Source: Porticoccus sp. W117 (GTDB taxonomy: Bacteria; Pseudomonadota; Gammaproteobacteria; Pseudomonadales; Porticoccaceae). Taken from it: 54,858 bases of DNA. This document shows, piece by piece, positions 34,396-43,544 of the stretch. The first letter of the stretch is position 1, and each line of letters starts with the position of its first letter. The stretch lies in NCBI RefSeq assembly GCF_030341905.1, contig NZ_JATAAF010000018.1, forward strand, positions 1-54,858, read 5' to 3'. The translations under genes were made by a program, and so were the position numbers. The notes beneath the pieces were generated by a model, which saw only the letters and a list, made by a program, of their open reading frames with translations, was not told the origin of the DNA and ran no database searches.

Positions 34396-34878
34396 ATGAG
34401 CATGAATCAACTAGTCCATACCCCCCAGCAACTGGCGTCCTTTGTGGATAGCCTGCTGATTCCCATTACCGGTACCACGTTGCTGTTGCCGGTATCCGCT
34501 GTGTCGGAAGTGATGGATGACATCCAGCTGCAAACCGCGGATGACCTGCCAGCCTGGTTGTATGGCACCGGGGCCTGGCGGGAGCATCAACTGCAAGTGA
34601 TTTGCTATGAAGCATTGGTAGGGGCGGAGAAACCCGCTATTACGGAGCAAAGTCGCCTGGCAGTGCTTAAGGCCGCAGACGAAAACAGCGAGTTTGAATA
34701 CTACGGTATTGTCACCCAGGGTTACCCGCGCAGTGCCCGGGTAACACCCACCAGCGATTTTCGCGCTCAGGGTAATGAGCCGGATGAAAACGGCGTACTG
34801 ATGTACGCTACTTTGGACGACCAGGCGGTAATCATGCCGGATCTGGCAGAGATTGAGCAGCGCTTGCAGCAGTTGTAG
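34396..34878 (+). CDS. chpC: CheW-like protein ChpC
   Basis: A 160-residue CheW-like adaptor, degenerate compared with PilI but with the same pattern: LLIPITGTTLLLPVSAVSEVMD, QLQVICYEALVG, then YATLDDQAVIMPDLAEIEQRL. In P. aeruginosa chpB, a CheB methylesterase, lies between chpA and chpC. Here only 15 bp separate them and no methylesterase gene is present in the window. ATG 34396; the alternative ATG 34402 differs by two codons. A strong terminator follows. Confidence 0.9.
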   Translation: MSMNQLVHTPQQLASFVDSLLIPITGTTLLLPVSAVSEVMDDIQLQTADDLPAWLYGTGAWREHQLQVICYEALVGAEKPAITEQSRLAVLKAADENSEFEYYGIVTQGYPRSARVTPTSDFRAQGNEPDENGVLMYATLDDQAVIMPDLAEIEQRLQQL

Positions 34879-34906
34879 ACAAAAACCTACTGTCGGCGAC
34901 ATACTG

Positions 34907-34935
34907 GGGCTATCGGTTGATAGCCCTTTTTCTTT
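34907..34935 (+). terminator. Rho-independent terminator of the pil-chp operon
   Basis: GGGCTATC-GGTT-GATAGCCC is a perfect 8-bp stem followed by TTTTTCTTT, 28 nt after the chpC stop. Confidence 0.85.
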
Positions 34936-34960
34936 GCCGTTATTTCAGGATCAATAAACT

Positions 34961-36367
34961 ATGGCCACCAGCGTATTTGATATTTTTAAAATCGGCATTG
35001 GCCCGTCCAGTTCGCATACTGTCGGCCCTATGCGTGCCGCCGCAACTTTTGCTGCTTGTCTCGAAGAAAGCGGCTTGCTGAGCCAGGTGGCCCGTGTCAA
35101 ATCCGAACTCTACGGCTCGCTTGGGGCAACCGGCAAAGGCCACGGTTCCCACAAAGCGGTGCTGTTGGGGCTGGAAGGGGAAGACCCGGAAACTGTGGAT
35201 GTGGACAGCATTGCCGAGCGGGTAGCAAACATTCGCGAACAACAGAGTATGAAACTGTTGGACAAACAGGCCGTGACCTTTAACGACGAAACTGATTTGT
35301 TGCTTCATCGCCGCGAATCACTGCCGTATCACGCCAATGGTATGAAGTTTACCGCCTACGGCAGCGACCAACAGGTACTGGATGCCCGTGTTTACTACTC
35401 GGTGGGCGGCGGTTTTGTGGTGGATGAAAATGCTGCCTCAGAAGAAGGGCGCATTATTGAGGACAGCACAGTACAACCTCACCCCTTTAAAACCGGTGAG
35501 CAGCTTTTGCAAATGTCTGCGGACAGTGGCTTTTCGATCAGCAAACTGATGCTGGAAAACGAAAAAGTCTGGCGCAGCGAACAACAGATACGAACCGAGC
35601 TGCTCAACATCTGGCGGGTGATGGACAGCTGTATTGATCGCGGCTTTCAAACCGAAGGTATGCTGCCCGGAGGTTTGAAAGTAAAGCGCCGGGCCCCCCA
35701 GCTGTATCGCCAGCTCTCCAGCAGTAGCAACGATCTGAATAATGACGCTATGGTCAGTATGGATTGGGTCAGCGTTTACGCCTTGGCGGTCAATGAAGAA
35801 AACGCCGGCGGTGGCCGGGTAGTGACCGCCCCCACCAACGGTGCTGCCGGCATCATTCCCGCCGTACTGCGTTACTTCCACCACTTTTGCGATAGCAGCA
35901 AAAGTGACGATCTGATTGTGAAATTCCTGCTCACCGCCGCGGCCATCGGAATCTTGTACAAAGAAAACGCCTCCATCAGTGGTGCCGAAGTGGGCTGCCA
36001 GGGCGAAGTGGGTTCTGCCTGCTCGATGGCTGCCGGTGCACTCACCGAAGTGTTGGGTGGCACCCCGGAACAAGTGGAAAACGCCGCCGAAATTGCCATG
36101 GAGCACAACCTTGGCCTCACCTGCGATCCCATTGGTGGCCTGGTGCAAGTGCCCTGTATTGAGCGAAACGCCATGGCCGCCATCAAAGCCATCAGCGCCT
36201 CGCGCATGGCCCTGCGCGGCGACGGCAAACATTTTGTGTCCCTGGATAAAGTGATCAAAACCATGCGCGACACCGGCCGTGATATGCAGGATAAATATAA
36301 AGAGACCGCCCGCGGCGGATTGGCAGTAAATGTGATTGAAGTGCCGGTGAATATTGTTGAGTGTTGA
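34961..36367 (+). CDS. sdaA: L-serine ammonia-lyase, iron-sulfur dependent
   Basis: It deaminates L-serine to pyruvate and ammonia with a 4Fe-4S cluster. The single-chain type II form has 468 residues: an N-terminal regulatory/beta domain ([12 protein letters not shown] at 13-24) and a C-terminal catalytic domain. Cluster cysteines are C346, C388 and C399. The last residue is C468 (VNIVEC), which would provide the 'tail-in-mouth' ligand described for related enzymes. ATG 34961 follows CAGGAT. It directly follows the pil-chp terminator and is a separate unit. Confidence 0.97.
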   Translation: MATSVFDIFKIGIGPSSSHTVGPMRAAATFAACLEESGLLSQVARVKSELYGSLGATGKGHGSHKAVLLGLEGEDPETVDVDSIAERVANIREQQSMKLLDKQAVTFNDETDLLLHRRESLPYHANGMKFTAYGSDQQVLDARVYYSVGGGFVVDENAASEEGRIIEDSTVQPHPFKTGEQLLQMSADSGFSISKLMLENEKVWRSEQQIRTELLNIWRVMDSCIDRGFQTEGMLPGGLKVKRRAPQLYRQLSSSSNDLNNDAMVSMDWVSVYALAVNEENAGGGRVVTAPTNGAAGIIPAVLRYFHHFCDSSKSDDLIVKFLLTAAAIGILYKENASISGAEVGCQGEVGSACSMAAGALTEVLGGTPEQVENAAEIAMEHNLGLTCDPIGGLVQVPCIERNAMAAIKAISASRMALRGDGKHFVSLDKVIKTMRDTGRDMQDKYKETARGGLAVNVIEVPVNIVEC

Positions 36368-36441
36368 TAATTAGCCTAGATTTGATATTCCCGCGGACTT
36401 GATACGGTTGACGGCAGAACTGAAGAGCGAGCTATGAGTCA

Positions 36442-36461
36442 GGCTGCCTGATTGTGCAGCC
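36442..36461. terminator. Hairpin between sdaA and nitrilase gene
   Basis: GGCTGC-CTGATTGT-GCAGCC, followed by GTTTCCGTTT on the plus strand, lies between the convergent stops. The T-tract is imperfect, but it probably serves sdaA. Confidence 0.5.
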
Positions 36462-36469
36462 GTTTCCGT

Positions 36470-37441
36470 TTAATCGTTACCTTCTGAATCTTTAAATAAA
36501 ACCGTGCACTGCCGTTGGCGATTGACGCTCAGTTGCGTGACATCCGGCCGCGAGTAGTGGCCTGCCGGATCAAAATTTTGCCGTTCTTCCAGCACTCTGT
36601 TGTGATCAATAGTGGCTACGTACACGCCCTCGGTGCCCACCTGGGGTTCGATCACCCAGCTGCCGTCTGGCGCTGCGATGCAGGAGCCGCCATTGGCCAG
36701 TAGAGGGCCGCCTCCGCTGGTAATCTCTTCCAGGTAAGGTGTATCTATGGGGAAGTCCTCGACTTTCATCAAACTGGATGCAGAGAGCACGTAGGAGCGC
36801 CCTTCCTGGGCGATAAACCGGGTAATGTTTTCTGTGTTGTGATCTCCGCCGGGCCAGATGGCGACGTGGAGGTTTTCTCCCTGGGCATACAGCGCGGCCC
36901 GCGGTAAAGGCATCCAGTTCTCCCAGCAGTTCAATGCGCCCAAAGTAAACGGCCCCAAAGGATGCGTGCGCAGGCCGTGGCCATCACCGGGTGACCAGGT
37001 CAGGCGTTCTTCATAAGTAGGCATCAATTTGCGGTGGACGTTTTGAATGACGCCGTTGGTGTCTATATACACCAGTGAGCAATACAGGCTGTGGCTGCCA
37101 CGATCGGCGGGGCGTTCAGCGATGCCAAGGATCACAGAGATCTGTTGTTGCCGGGCTAACTGGCAAACCGGTTCCAGATGACCCGCTTCGATATCCACGG
37201 CCTGTTGCAGATAGTGCGCGTGAATCTGCTTTTGCATCGAGGAGTTAAATACGGCGCCTCCTGTGCGTTCCAACCAGAAAGGGTAGCCGGGAAGCAGTGC
37301 CTCGCCAAAGGCAATCAGTTGAGCGCCCTTATCGGCGGCCTCACTGATGGCGGCGAGAATCTTTTCAACGGTTTTTTCGCGGTCGAGCCATACAGGGGAA
37401 ATTTGCCCCAGTGCCACGGTGAGTTCGCTGCTGTGGGTCAT
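36470..37441 (-). CDS. Nitrilase/carbon-nitrogen hydrolase family enzyme
   Basis: The 323-residue protein has the Glu-Lys-Cys triad of the family: E47 (FGEALLPGYPFW), K138 (HRKLMPTYEERLTW) and C172 (GALNCWENWMPL). The sequence around Cys (NCWENWMP) and HRKLMPTYEE is typical of true nitrilases (branch 1), which convert nitriles to carboxylic acids and ammonia, rather than amidases. The physiological substrate is not evident. ATG 37441 is 12 bp after ndpA, and DUF3179 is upstream on the same strand. Confidence 0.88.
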   Translation of the reverse strand: MTHSSELTVALGQISPVWLDREKTVEKILAAISEAADKGAQLIAFGEALLPGYPFWLERTGGAVFNSSMQKQIHAHYLQQAVDIEAGHLEPVCQLARQQQISVILGIAERPADRGSHSLYCSLVYIDTNGVIQNVHRKLMPTYEERLTWSPGDGHGLRTHPLGPFTLGALNCWENWMPLPRAALYAQGENLHVAIWPGGDHNTENITRFIAQEGRSYVLSASSLMKVEDFPIDTPYLEEITSGGGPLLANGGSCIAAPDGSWVIEPQVGTEGVYVATIDHNRVLEERQNFDPAGHYSRPDVTQLSVNRQRQCTVLFKDSEGND

Positions 37442-37453
37442 GGTGCTCTCCAG

Positions 37454-38503
37454 TTATGACTGCAATGGGCTGCTCTCATTGCGTAGATGCTCCAACAACT
37501 TTGACCGCAACGCCTTAGGCAACTTCTTTAATGTCAGCACATCGTTTTCGTGGTCGTATTCCACGCTGTTACCGATGCAATCGGCGTTGAAACTGATGCT
37601 CATTTCTGGGTCGCGGCCGCTGAGGCGAATGTACTGTTTCAGGCGCCCCCGGTGGGGGATCAGTTCTTTTTTGGGTGGCAGCTTTTCGGCTCGCTCTGCA
37701 AAGCCTTTTTGTTCTTCGTAACTCTGTTCGATGTACTGAGCGAATTCCTGGGGTTTGTCTTCGTTGAGTTCCCGCGACAGTTTTTCAAACACCACCGGCT
37801 CGGCGTTGCGATCTTGCTCAATGCAGTAATCGACCACTTTGTGGCGGGTTTCCTGAGCCTGTTCTTCCGGCAGGGTTTTGCTGTAACTGTCTACCGCTTC
37901 CAGGAATTGGCTGGTGTCGGCGTAAAGATCAATCTGTGGGTCGTCAAAGCCCAGGGTGTTGAAAAAGGCGTCGGTGAGTGGTTTGTCGCCGCGCAGGCGC
38001 AAAAGGGATAAATAATTGCTACCGCCCCCTTGCCACTCCCCCAGATTAACCCGCGCTCCCAACATCAAGCTGCCGATGTTCGATGTGCTTTGAATAGAGA
38101 GCTTGTTGTCGATATACAGGGCTTCGTCGTGATCCACCATAAACAGGTAGAGATAGTCGGCGTCGGCCAGGTTTTCCCTGCACACAAGCAAGTGTGCCTC
38201 CACGGCAGCATCGCACTTGCCCAGTTGTTCGGCCAACAGTTCGGCGGCTTTGCGGGAGAAGCTGGCAAAACCCAACTTGTCTTCACAGTAGCTTTTTAGC
38301 AAGCCAGGGAGCGGAAAGCTGCCACTGTCATTGCTGAACAATCCCCAGTTTTTGCCCGCCCGATTGCAGAAAGTGCGTTTTAACTCTCGCAGCAATTCTT
38401 CCACCTTTCCGTCCAGGGGCAATTCATCTTCCCGCGACTGGAACTGTGTGTCGCCGCCGGGAATACGTTGCAGGCGGTGGGCAATAACGTGGCTGATGGG
38501 CAT
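37454..38503 (-). CDS. ndpA: Nucleoid-associated protein YejK/NdpA family
   Basis: A 349-residue protein of the YejK (NdpA, 37-kDa nucleoid-associated) family. I used ATG 38503 (MPISHVIAHRLQRI); the longer in-frame extension overlaps DUF3179. Typical features are LFMVDHDEALYIDNKLSI, ARVNLGEWQ, YLSLLRLRGDKPLTDAFFNTLGF and a C-terminal LSGRDPEMSISFNADCIG. Family members bind the nucleoid; enzyme activity is not established. It lies 12 bp upstream of the nitrilase gene. Confidence 0.9.
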   Translation of the reverse strand: MPISHVIAHRLQRIPGGDTQFQSREDELPLDGKVEELLRELKRTFCNRAGKNWGLFSNDSGSFPLPGLLKSYCEDKLGFASFSRKAAELLAEQLGKCDAAVEAHLLVCRENLADADYLYLFMVDHDEALYIDNKLSIQSTSNIGSLMLGARVNLGEWQGGGSNYLSLLRLRGDKPLTDAFFNTLGFDDPQIDLYADTSQFLEAVDSYSKTLPEEQAQETRHKVVDYCIEQDRNAEPVVFEKLSRELNEDKPQEFAQYIEQSYEEQKGFAERAEKLPPKKELIPHRGRLKQYIRLSGRDPEMSISFNADCIGNSVEYDHENDVLTLKKLPKALRSKLLEHLRNESSPLQS

Positions 38504-38555
38504 GGCAGTGGGGTAACTCGCGGTGGTAGAAGGCGCAATTATATCGGTGGAACCC

Positions 38556-39521
38556 TTACTCCAACAGTTCAGTACGCGGATGAAAAGCATACCAGGCAAA
38601 CCAGTAGAGCCGGGTGACCGGAATGGTTTGCCGGGTGTCCATGTTGTAGGCCACTACGGAGCCGTCCTGGCGGCGCAAAAGGCGCACAGTGTAATTGCCC
38701 ACGGTTTGGTTGAAAGCTTTGTTCCGTTGCAGGTAATTTTCGGTTACCGCCAATGCGCGACCATCCACGTCAATGCCGTACACCAGCTGTTTGGGTTTAC
38801 GGCGGGCGTCCTTGAGGCTCACCGGGAAGTACAACCGCTCGTTTTTGGCGTAGTTGTCGTATTGAGATGGGTTATTCAGAGCTGCCTTGTCACGGCTGTC
38901 CGGCTGCAAGATTTGCGTGCGCGGCAGGCTGGCCTTGAGCTTGTTCCAGGGCAGGGTGCGGGTGGTGACCCGTTGCAGCTTTTCCCCGGAGCGCGGGCCG
39001 ATAATGGCTTCCCCGGTTATTTGTCCCCACAGATGATTGGTGCGGCGATCGTAAAGCACCAGATCGCTGTTGTGCAGCAGACCAGAAACGCCAAACTCTG
39101 TGACCAGCCCGTCGACCTGTGCCACAAAAGCCACGCCGGAAGCACACAGTGGGCAGTACGTCACCACAATGGGGGTGTCGCCGAAGCGGTCGTTGACCAC
39201 CTCCCGACGGTTGAGAATGCGGTGGGGGTAGGCCTTGGTTTGACCGTCGTGCTCAACCACCAGCAACAGATCATCCTCTTGCAGGTAATCGGTGTTGAGA
39301 ATGCTGTCGAATTTGGGGTTGTCGATGGAGGGAATGCAGTCACGCTTGGGGCAGCCAGCCACTAACTCATTAATATCGATAATGCTGGGTGTGTTTAGAT
39401 TGTAGTTAAAGGTATCGGTGAGAATGGTCGGCAGGCTGGCAGATGGGGTGGCGTGGCCAGCGCTCTGGGCCCAGCTGATTGTGGCCAGTAATGCGGCGCC
39501 AAATAGGGTGGCCAATTTCAT
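38556..39521 (-). CDS. DUF3179 domain-containing secreted protein
   Basis: A 321-residue exported protein starting at ATG 39521 (MKLATLFGAALLATISWAQSA, a clear signal peptide). DUF3179 motifs include YPHRILNRREVVND, VTYCPLCASGVAF and GVSGLLHNSDLVLYDR. The CPLC pair and following Ser/Gly-rich turn are the family's most constant part. Function unknown; it is often near metabolic or copper-related genes. An in-frame extension upstream is not family-like. It diverges from glyA across 163 bp. Confidence 0.92.
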   Translation of the reverse strand: MKLATLFGAALLATISWAQSAGHATPSASLPTILTDTFNYNLNTPSIIDINELVAGCPKRDCIPSIDNPKFDSILNTDYLQEDDLLLVVEHDGQTKAYPHRILNRREVVNDRFGDTPIVVTYCPLCASGVAFVAQVDGLVTEFGVSGLLHNSDLVLYDRRTNHLWGQITGEAIIGPRSGEKLQRVTTRTLPWNKLKASLPRTQILQPDSRDKAALNNPSQYDNYAKNERLYFPVSLKDARRKPKQLVYGIDVDGRALAVTENYLQRNKAFNQTVGNYTVRLLRRQDGSVVAYNMDTRQTIPVTRLYWFAWYAFHPRTELLE

Positions 39522-39684
39522 GGTCAGTCTCCAATTGCGATTGCTCGCTATGGTGCCACAAATGGCGGCGCAGGCGGCGTTGTTTACAGGTTTTTGCACG
39601 GCGCCTGGCCGATAGCGGCGGCTGGTTGTCTCGTGTACAATCGGCGCTCATTTTTTCTGTCCATTTGTACCCCGTGGAGCTGAG

Positions 39685-40947
39685 ATGTTCGACAAAGATT
39701 TGACCATTGCCCAATACGACCCGGAAGTGTTCGCTGCGATCCAGAAAGAAGATGCTCGCCAGGAAGAACACATAGAGCTGATTGCCTCCGAGAACTACAC
39801 CAGCCCCGCAGTGATGGAGGCTCAGGGCTCCAAACTGACCAACAAATACGCAGAGGGTTACCCCCACAAGCGCTACTACGGTGGCTGTGAGTACGTGGAC
39901 ATCACCGAAGACCTCGCTATTCAGCGCGTTAAGGAACTCTACGGTGCTGAATACGCCAACGTGCAGCCCCACTCCGGCTCCCAAGCTAATTCCGCGGTTT
40001 ACCAGGCTTTGTGTGTGCCCGGCGATACCGTGCTGGGCATGAGCCTGGCGGAAGGCGGCCACCTCACCCACGGTGCCAAGCCCAACTTCTCCGGCAAAAT
40101 GTACAACGCGGTGCAGTATGGCCTGAACGCCGAAACCGGCGAGCTGGATTATGAGCAAATGGAAGCGCTGGCACTGGAACACAAGCCGAAGATGATTGTT
40201 GCCGGTTTCTCCGCCTACTCACGGGTCGTGGATTGGGCGCGCTTCCGCGCCGTTGCCGACAAAGTGGGTGCCTGGTTGATGGTGGATATGGCCCACGTGG
40301 CTGGACTGATCGCCGCTGGTGTCTACCCCAACCCCATGCCCTATGCGGATGTGGTGACTTCCACCACCCACAAAACCCTGCGCGGCCCCCGCGGTGGCAT
40401 CATTCTTACCAACAGCGAAGACGTGGCCAAGAAAATTAACTCCGCGGTGTTCCCCGGCGGCCAGGGCGGTCCCTTGTGTCATGTGATCGCTGCCAAGGCA
40501 GTGGCATTCAAGGAAGCGCTCTCCGATGACTTCAAAGGCTATCAAGAGCAAGTGGTCGCCAATGCCCGCACCATGGCCAAAGTATTCCTGGAGCGAGGCA
40601 TCGACATTGTTTCCGGCGGCACTGACAACCACCTGCTGCTGGTGAGTCTGATTGGCAAAGAGTACACCGGTAAAGATGCTGAGGAAGCCTTGGGCGCCGC
40701 CTTTATCACCGTCAACAAAAACGCCGTACCTAACGATCCGCGTTCGCCGTTTATTACCAGCGGCCTGCGTGTTGGTACGCCAGCTATTACCACCCGCGGT
40801 TTTGGCGAAGCGGAAACCGAGAAAATGACCGGCTGGATTTGCGACATTCTCGAATCCCTGGAAAACGGCACTTCCGAACAGGTAGTTCCACAGGTGAAAG
40901 AGCAGGTGTTGGCGCTTTGTGCTGCTTTCCCTGTTTACGGGAAGTAA
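39685..40947 (+). CDS. glyA: Serine hydroxymethyltransferase
   Basis: It interconverts serine and glycine with THF, the main source of one-carbon units. The 420-residue protein matches E. coli GlyA (417). The PLP lysine is K230 in [52 protein letters not shown] and the C-terminal [20 protein letters not shown] are present. ATG 39685 follows GTGGAGC. Upstream lies the divergent DUF3179 gene; a hairpin repeat separates it from nrdR. Confidence 0.98.
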   Translation: MFDKDLTIAQYDPEVFAAIQKEDARQEEHIELIASENYTSPAVMEAQGSKLTNKYAEGYPHKRYYGGCEYVDITEDLAIQRVKELYGAEYANVQPHSGSQANSAVYQALCVPGDTVLGMSLAEGGHLTHGAKPNFSGKMYNAVQYGLNAETGELDYEQMEALALEHKPKMIVAGFSAYSRVVDWARFRAVADKVGAWLMVDMAHVAGLIAAGVYPNPMPYADVVTSTTHKTLRGPRGGIILTNSEDVAKKINSAVFPGGQGGPLCHVIAAKAVAFKEALSDDFKGYQEQVVANARTMAKVFLERGIDIVSGGTDNHLLLVSLIGKEYTGKDAEEALGAAFITVNKNAVPNDPRSPFITSGLRVGTPAITTRGFGEAETEKMTGWICDILESLENGTSEQVVPQVKEQVLALCAAFPVYGK

Positions 40948-40955
40948 CGTGGGAC

Positions 40956-41006
40956 GAGAGATGTGAGATGAAAGACGAGTCTCTCGTCTTTCGCCTCCCA
41001 TCTCTC
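40956..41006. repeat. Long hairpin between glyA and nrdR
   Basis: GAGAGATG/CATCTCTC, GAG/CTC and AAAGACGAG/CTCGTCTTT arms form an interrupted stem of about 20 bp with a TCT loop. The word GACGAGAGATGTGAGA recurs at 52870 (GACGAGAGATGTGAGACG). It may attenuate or insulate nrdR. Confidence 0.65.
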
Positions 41007-41025
41007 GCGACTGAAAGGAGCACCT

Positions 41026-41493
41026 ATGCACTGCCCATTCTGCAGCGCAGACGACACCAAAGTTATCGACTCGCGCCTGGTTGCCGAAGGCGGCCAGGTG
41101 CGCCGTCGTCGCGAGTGCCTTTCCTGCAAGGAGCGCTTTACCACCTACGAGATGGCAGAGTTGTTGATGCCGCGGGTGATCAAAAGCGACAACAACCGCG
41201 AGCCTTTTAATGAAGACAAGCTCCGCGCCGGCTTGCTGCGGGCGTTGGAAAAGCGCCCGGTAAGCACCGAGCAGATTGAGGCAGCGCTTTCCCATATCAA
41301 ACACGCACTGCAGGCTGCAGGGGAGCGCGAGGTACCCAGCCGGGTGGTAGGCGAGCAGGTGATGGAACAGCTGCGCCAGTTGGACGAAGTGGCCTATGTG
41401 CGCTTTGCCTCTGTGTATCGCAGTTTTCAGGATCTCAATGAATTTCGCGCCGAGCTGGATAAACTGGAAAGCAACGGCCGCGCTGCCAAGTAG
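41026..41493 (+). CDS. nrdR: Transcriptional repressor NrdR
   Basis: It represses ribonucleotide reductase genes by binding NrdR boxes; an ATP-cone senses ATP/dATP. The 155-residue protein has zinc-ribbon cysteines C3, C6, C31 and C34 (MHCPFC and CLSC) and an ATP-cone that starts [22 protein letters not shown] 41026 follows AAGGAG. The TAG stop is the first three bases of the repeat element at 41491. The gene order nrdR–rib is the common one in gammaproteobacteria. Confidence 0.97.
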   Translation: MHCPFCSADDTKVIDSRLVAEGGQVRRRRECLSCKERFTTYEMAELLMPRVIKSDNNREPFNEDKLRAGLLRALEKRPVSTEQIEAALSHIKHALQAAGEREVPSRVVGEQVMEQLRQLDEVAYVRFASVYRSFQDLNEFRAELDKLESNGRAAK

Positions 41494-41774
41494 GGCTTGT
41501 TGACGCTTCATATCCGCCACTGTTGGAGGTTGAAAAGGCGTCCATCTAGGCGCGAGGAGAGTGGTTTGGTCATTTCAAATGAGCGACGAGCAACAACGAG
41601 GGGCGCCTTTTCAGCCCCAACCCCTTTTATTAAAACGTATGGGGCTGAGGCTATTTTTGCGCTCCACTGCGTTGGAAAAAGCTGGTGTAGAGTGACTACA
41701 CGTCACTTTTTCCGCCTTGTTGAGCGCAAAAATCGCTCTCAGCAGTGGTGGATATGAAGCGTGAACAAGCCCTA
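41491..41774. mobile_element. MITE-like foldback element, copy A
   Basis: A 284-bp element starting TAGGGCTTGTT and ending AACAAGCCCTA, with about 32-bp terminal inverted repeats (two mismatches). Inside are TTTTTGCGCTC/GAGCGCAAAAA, GGAAAAA/TTTTTCC and GTGTAG/CTACAC stems, and GGTTGAAAAGGCG against CGCCTTTTCAGCC. It has no coding capacity. The TA at both ends suggests Tc1/IS630-type target choice. It overlaps the nrdR stop and ends 5 bp before ribD. It aligns with copy B at 47302. Confidence 0.8.
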
Positions 41775-41779
41775 TTTCT

Positions 41780-42865
41780 ATGAACACCACTGACCAAATT
41801 CACATGGCCCGCGCCGTTCAATTGGCGCGCTGCGGGCGTTACACCACTTCCCCAAACCCGCGGGTAGGTTGTGTGATTGAGCGTGATGGTGTGGTGATTG
41901 GTGAAGGTTGGCACCAGTGGGCTGGCGAGGGCCATGCGGAGGTCAACGCTCTGGCTGCAGCGGGCGATGCCTCTGGTGCCACGGTATATGTCACATTGGA
42001 ACCTTGCAGCCATCAGGGCCTGACAGGCCCTTGTGCCGAAGCGCTGGTTAACGCCAATGTGGCGAAAGTTATTTACGGTATGGAAGACCCTAACCCCAAG
42101 GTGGCAGGTCGCGGGCTGCAGTTCTTGCGGGATGCGGGTATTGCCGTTGAAGGCCCACTGTTGGAAGCGCAGTGCCAGCAGCTCAACCCCGGCTTCTGTA
42201 AGCGCATGACGTCTGATTTGCCGCGAGTAGCGGTAAAGCTGGCCATGAGCATCGATGGCCGCACTGCCATGGCCAGTGGCGAAAGCCAGTGGATCACCGG
42301 CCCGGCGGCGCGCGCCGATGTGCAAAAACTGCGCGCGAGCAGCTGCGCCATTGTCACCGGCATTGGCACGGTATTGCAGGACGACCCGGCCATGACCGTG
42401 CGCGATAATGACCTTGGCGCTTTACGGGCTGGCCAGCAGCACATTCGCCAACCCCTGAAAGTGGTGGTGGACAGCGCGGGCAAACTACCTGTGGATGCCA
42501 CTATCCGCAATCAGCCTGGAGAGCTGCTGGTTGTCACTGCGGGAGCGAGCGTAAGTGATGCTGAGAGCATCGCACTTCCCGCAGACAGCGGTCAGGTAGA
42601 CTTGCTGGCACTGTTGCAGGAATTGGCAAGGCGCCAGTGTAATGAAGTGCTGGTGGAAGCGGGCGCGGAATTGGCTGGGGCTTTTGTAGAGGCAGGGCTG
42701 GTGGATCAGCTTGTGATCTATCAAGCCCCGACATTGCTGGGCAGCAGCGCCCTGCCATTGTTAAACCTGCCATTTGAAAAAATGGCCGAGCAATTGCAGT
42801 TAACCATTACCGATACTCGAACCGTAGGCGACGATATTCGTATTACTGCGGTTCCAAAAATGTAA
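41780..42865 (+). CDS. ribD: Bifunctional riboflavin deaminase/reductase RibD
   Basis: It deaminates diaminohydroxyphosphoribosylaminopyrimidine and then reduces the ribosyl group with NADPH, the second and third steps after GTP. The 361-residue protein has N-terminal deaminase zinc ligands H52 (with E54), C76 and C85 (GHAEVNAL, TLEPCSHQGLTGPC). The C-terminal reductase domain carries KLAMSIDGRTAMASGESQWITG and EAGAELAGAFVEAGLVDQ. The ATG lies 5 bp from element copy A and has no purine ribosome site in the leader, so the element forms its whole leader. Confidence 0.96.
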   Translation: MNTTDQIHMARAVQLARCGRYTTSPNPRVGCVIERDGVVIGEGWHQWAGEGHAEVNALAAAGDASGATVYVTLEPCSHQGLTGPCAEALVNANVAKVIYGMEDPNPKVAGRGLQFLRDAGIAVEGPLLEAQCQQLNPGFCKRMTSDLPRVAVKLAMSIDGRTAMASGESQWITGPAARADVQKLRASSCAIVTGIGTVLQDDPAMTVRDNDLGALRAGQQHIRQPLKVVVDSAGKLPVDATIRNQPGELLVVTAGASVSDAESIALPADSGQVDLLALLQELARRQCNEVLVEAGAELAGAFVEAGLVDQLVIYQAPTLLGSSALPLLNLPFEKMAEQLQLTITDTRTVGDDIRITAVPKM

Positions 42866-42884
42866 GGCGGTTTAGCGTGCGACT

Positions 42885-42896
42885 TCTGACGTCAGA
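42885..42896. repeat. Palindrome TCTGACGTCAGA before ribC
   Basis: A perfect 12-bp palindrome in a GACGT-rich 50-bp ribD–ribC gap. It may be a remnant of the GACGT repeat class seen elsewhere in the window. Confidence 0.5.
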
Positions 42897-42916
42897 CATC
42901 CGACTCAAGGATTACT

Positions 42917-43531
42917 ATGTTTACCGGAATTATCGAAGCCGTAGGTGAAATTGCCGAGCTGGAACAGCGCGGCGGCGACGTGCGCCTGCGGGTAAAAACC
43001 AATGACCTGGGCCTCGGCGACGTTGACCTTGGCGACAGCATTGCCACCAACGGCGTCTGCCTGACCGTAATCGAATTGCCCGGTGATGGCTATGTGGCGG
43101 ATGTGTCGGTGGAAACCCTGAACTTGACCACTGTGGGCAACTGGGCGGTAGGTACACCGGTCAACCTGGAAAAGGCGCTGACCCCCCAGACTCGCCTTGG
43201 CGGTCATATGGTCAGCGGCCATGTGGATGCAGTGGGCGAAGTGGTGAGCCGTCACCCGGATGCCCGCTCTGAACGCTTTGTATTGCGCGCACCCGCAGAG
43301 CTGGCCAAGTACATCGCCCACAAAGGCTCCATTACCGTGGATGGCACCAGCCTGACAGTAAATGCGGTGAACGGCTGTGATTTTGATTTAAACATTGTGC
43401 CCCATACGCTGGGAAAAACCGTGATGGGCGCTTACCAGCCAGGCACAAAAATCAATCTGGAAGTGGACTTGATTGCCCGCTATCTGGAACGTTTACTGCT
43501 CGGTGACCAAGCCGCAGAGAGAAACGCTTAA
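42917..43531 (+). CDS. ribC: Riboflavin synthase, alpha chain
   Basis: It dismutates two molecules of 6,7-dimethyl-8-ribityllumazine to riboflavin and a pyrimidinedione. The 204-residue protein starts with the invariant MFTGIIEAVG. It contains two lumazine-binding repeats: the first carries ATNGVCLTVIEL, the second LGGHMVSGHVDAVGEV (from about 94) and DGTSLTVNAV. The gene is called ribE in some species. ATG 42917 has AAGGA 6 nt upstream. It precedes ribBA by 13 bp. Confidence 0.96.
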   Translation: MFTGIIEAVGEIAELEQRGGDVRLRVKTNDLGLGDVDLGDSIATNGVCLTVIELPGDGYVADVSVETLNLTTVGNWAVGTPVNLEKALTPQTRLGGHMVSGHVDAVGEVVSRHPDARSERFVLRAPAELAKYIAHKGSITVDGTSLTVNAVNGCDFDLNIVPHTLGKTVMGAYQPGTKINLEVDLIARYLERLLLGDQAAERNA

Positions 43532-43544
43532 AAGGCACAACCCC

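Noticed and set aside
41491-41774. FMN riboswitch upstream of ribD
   Set aside because: No RFN-element conserved wording or six-stem layout is present; the terminal repeats and second copy fit a repeat element better.
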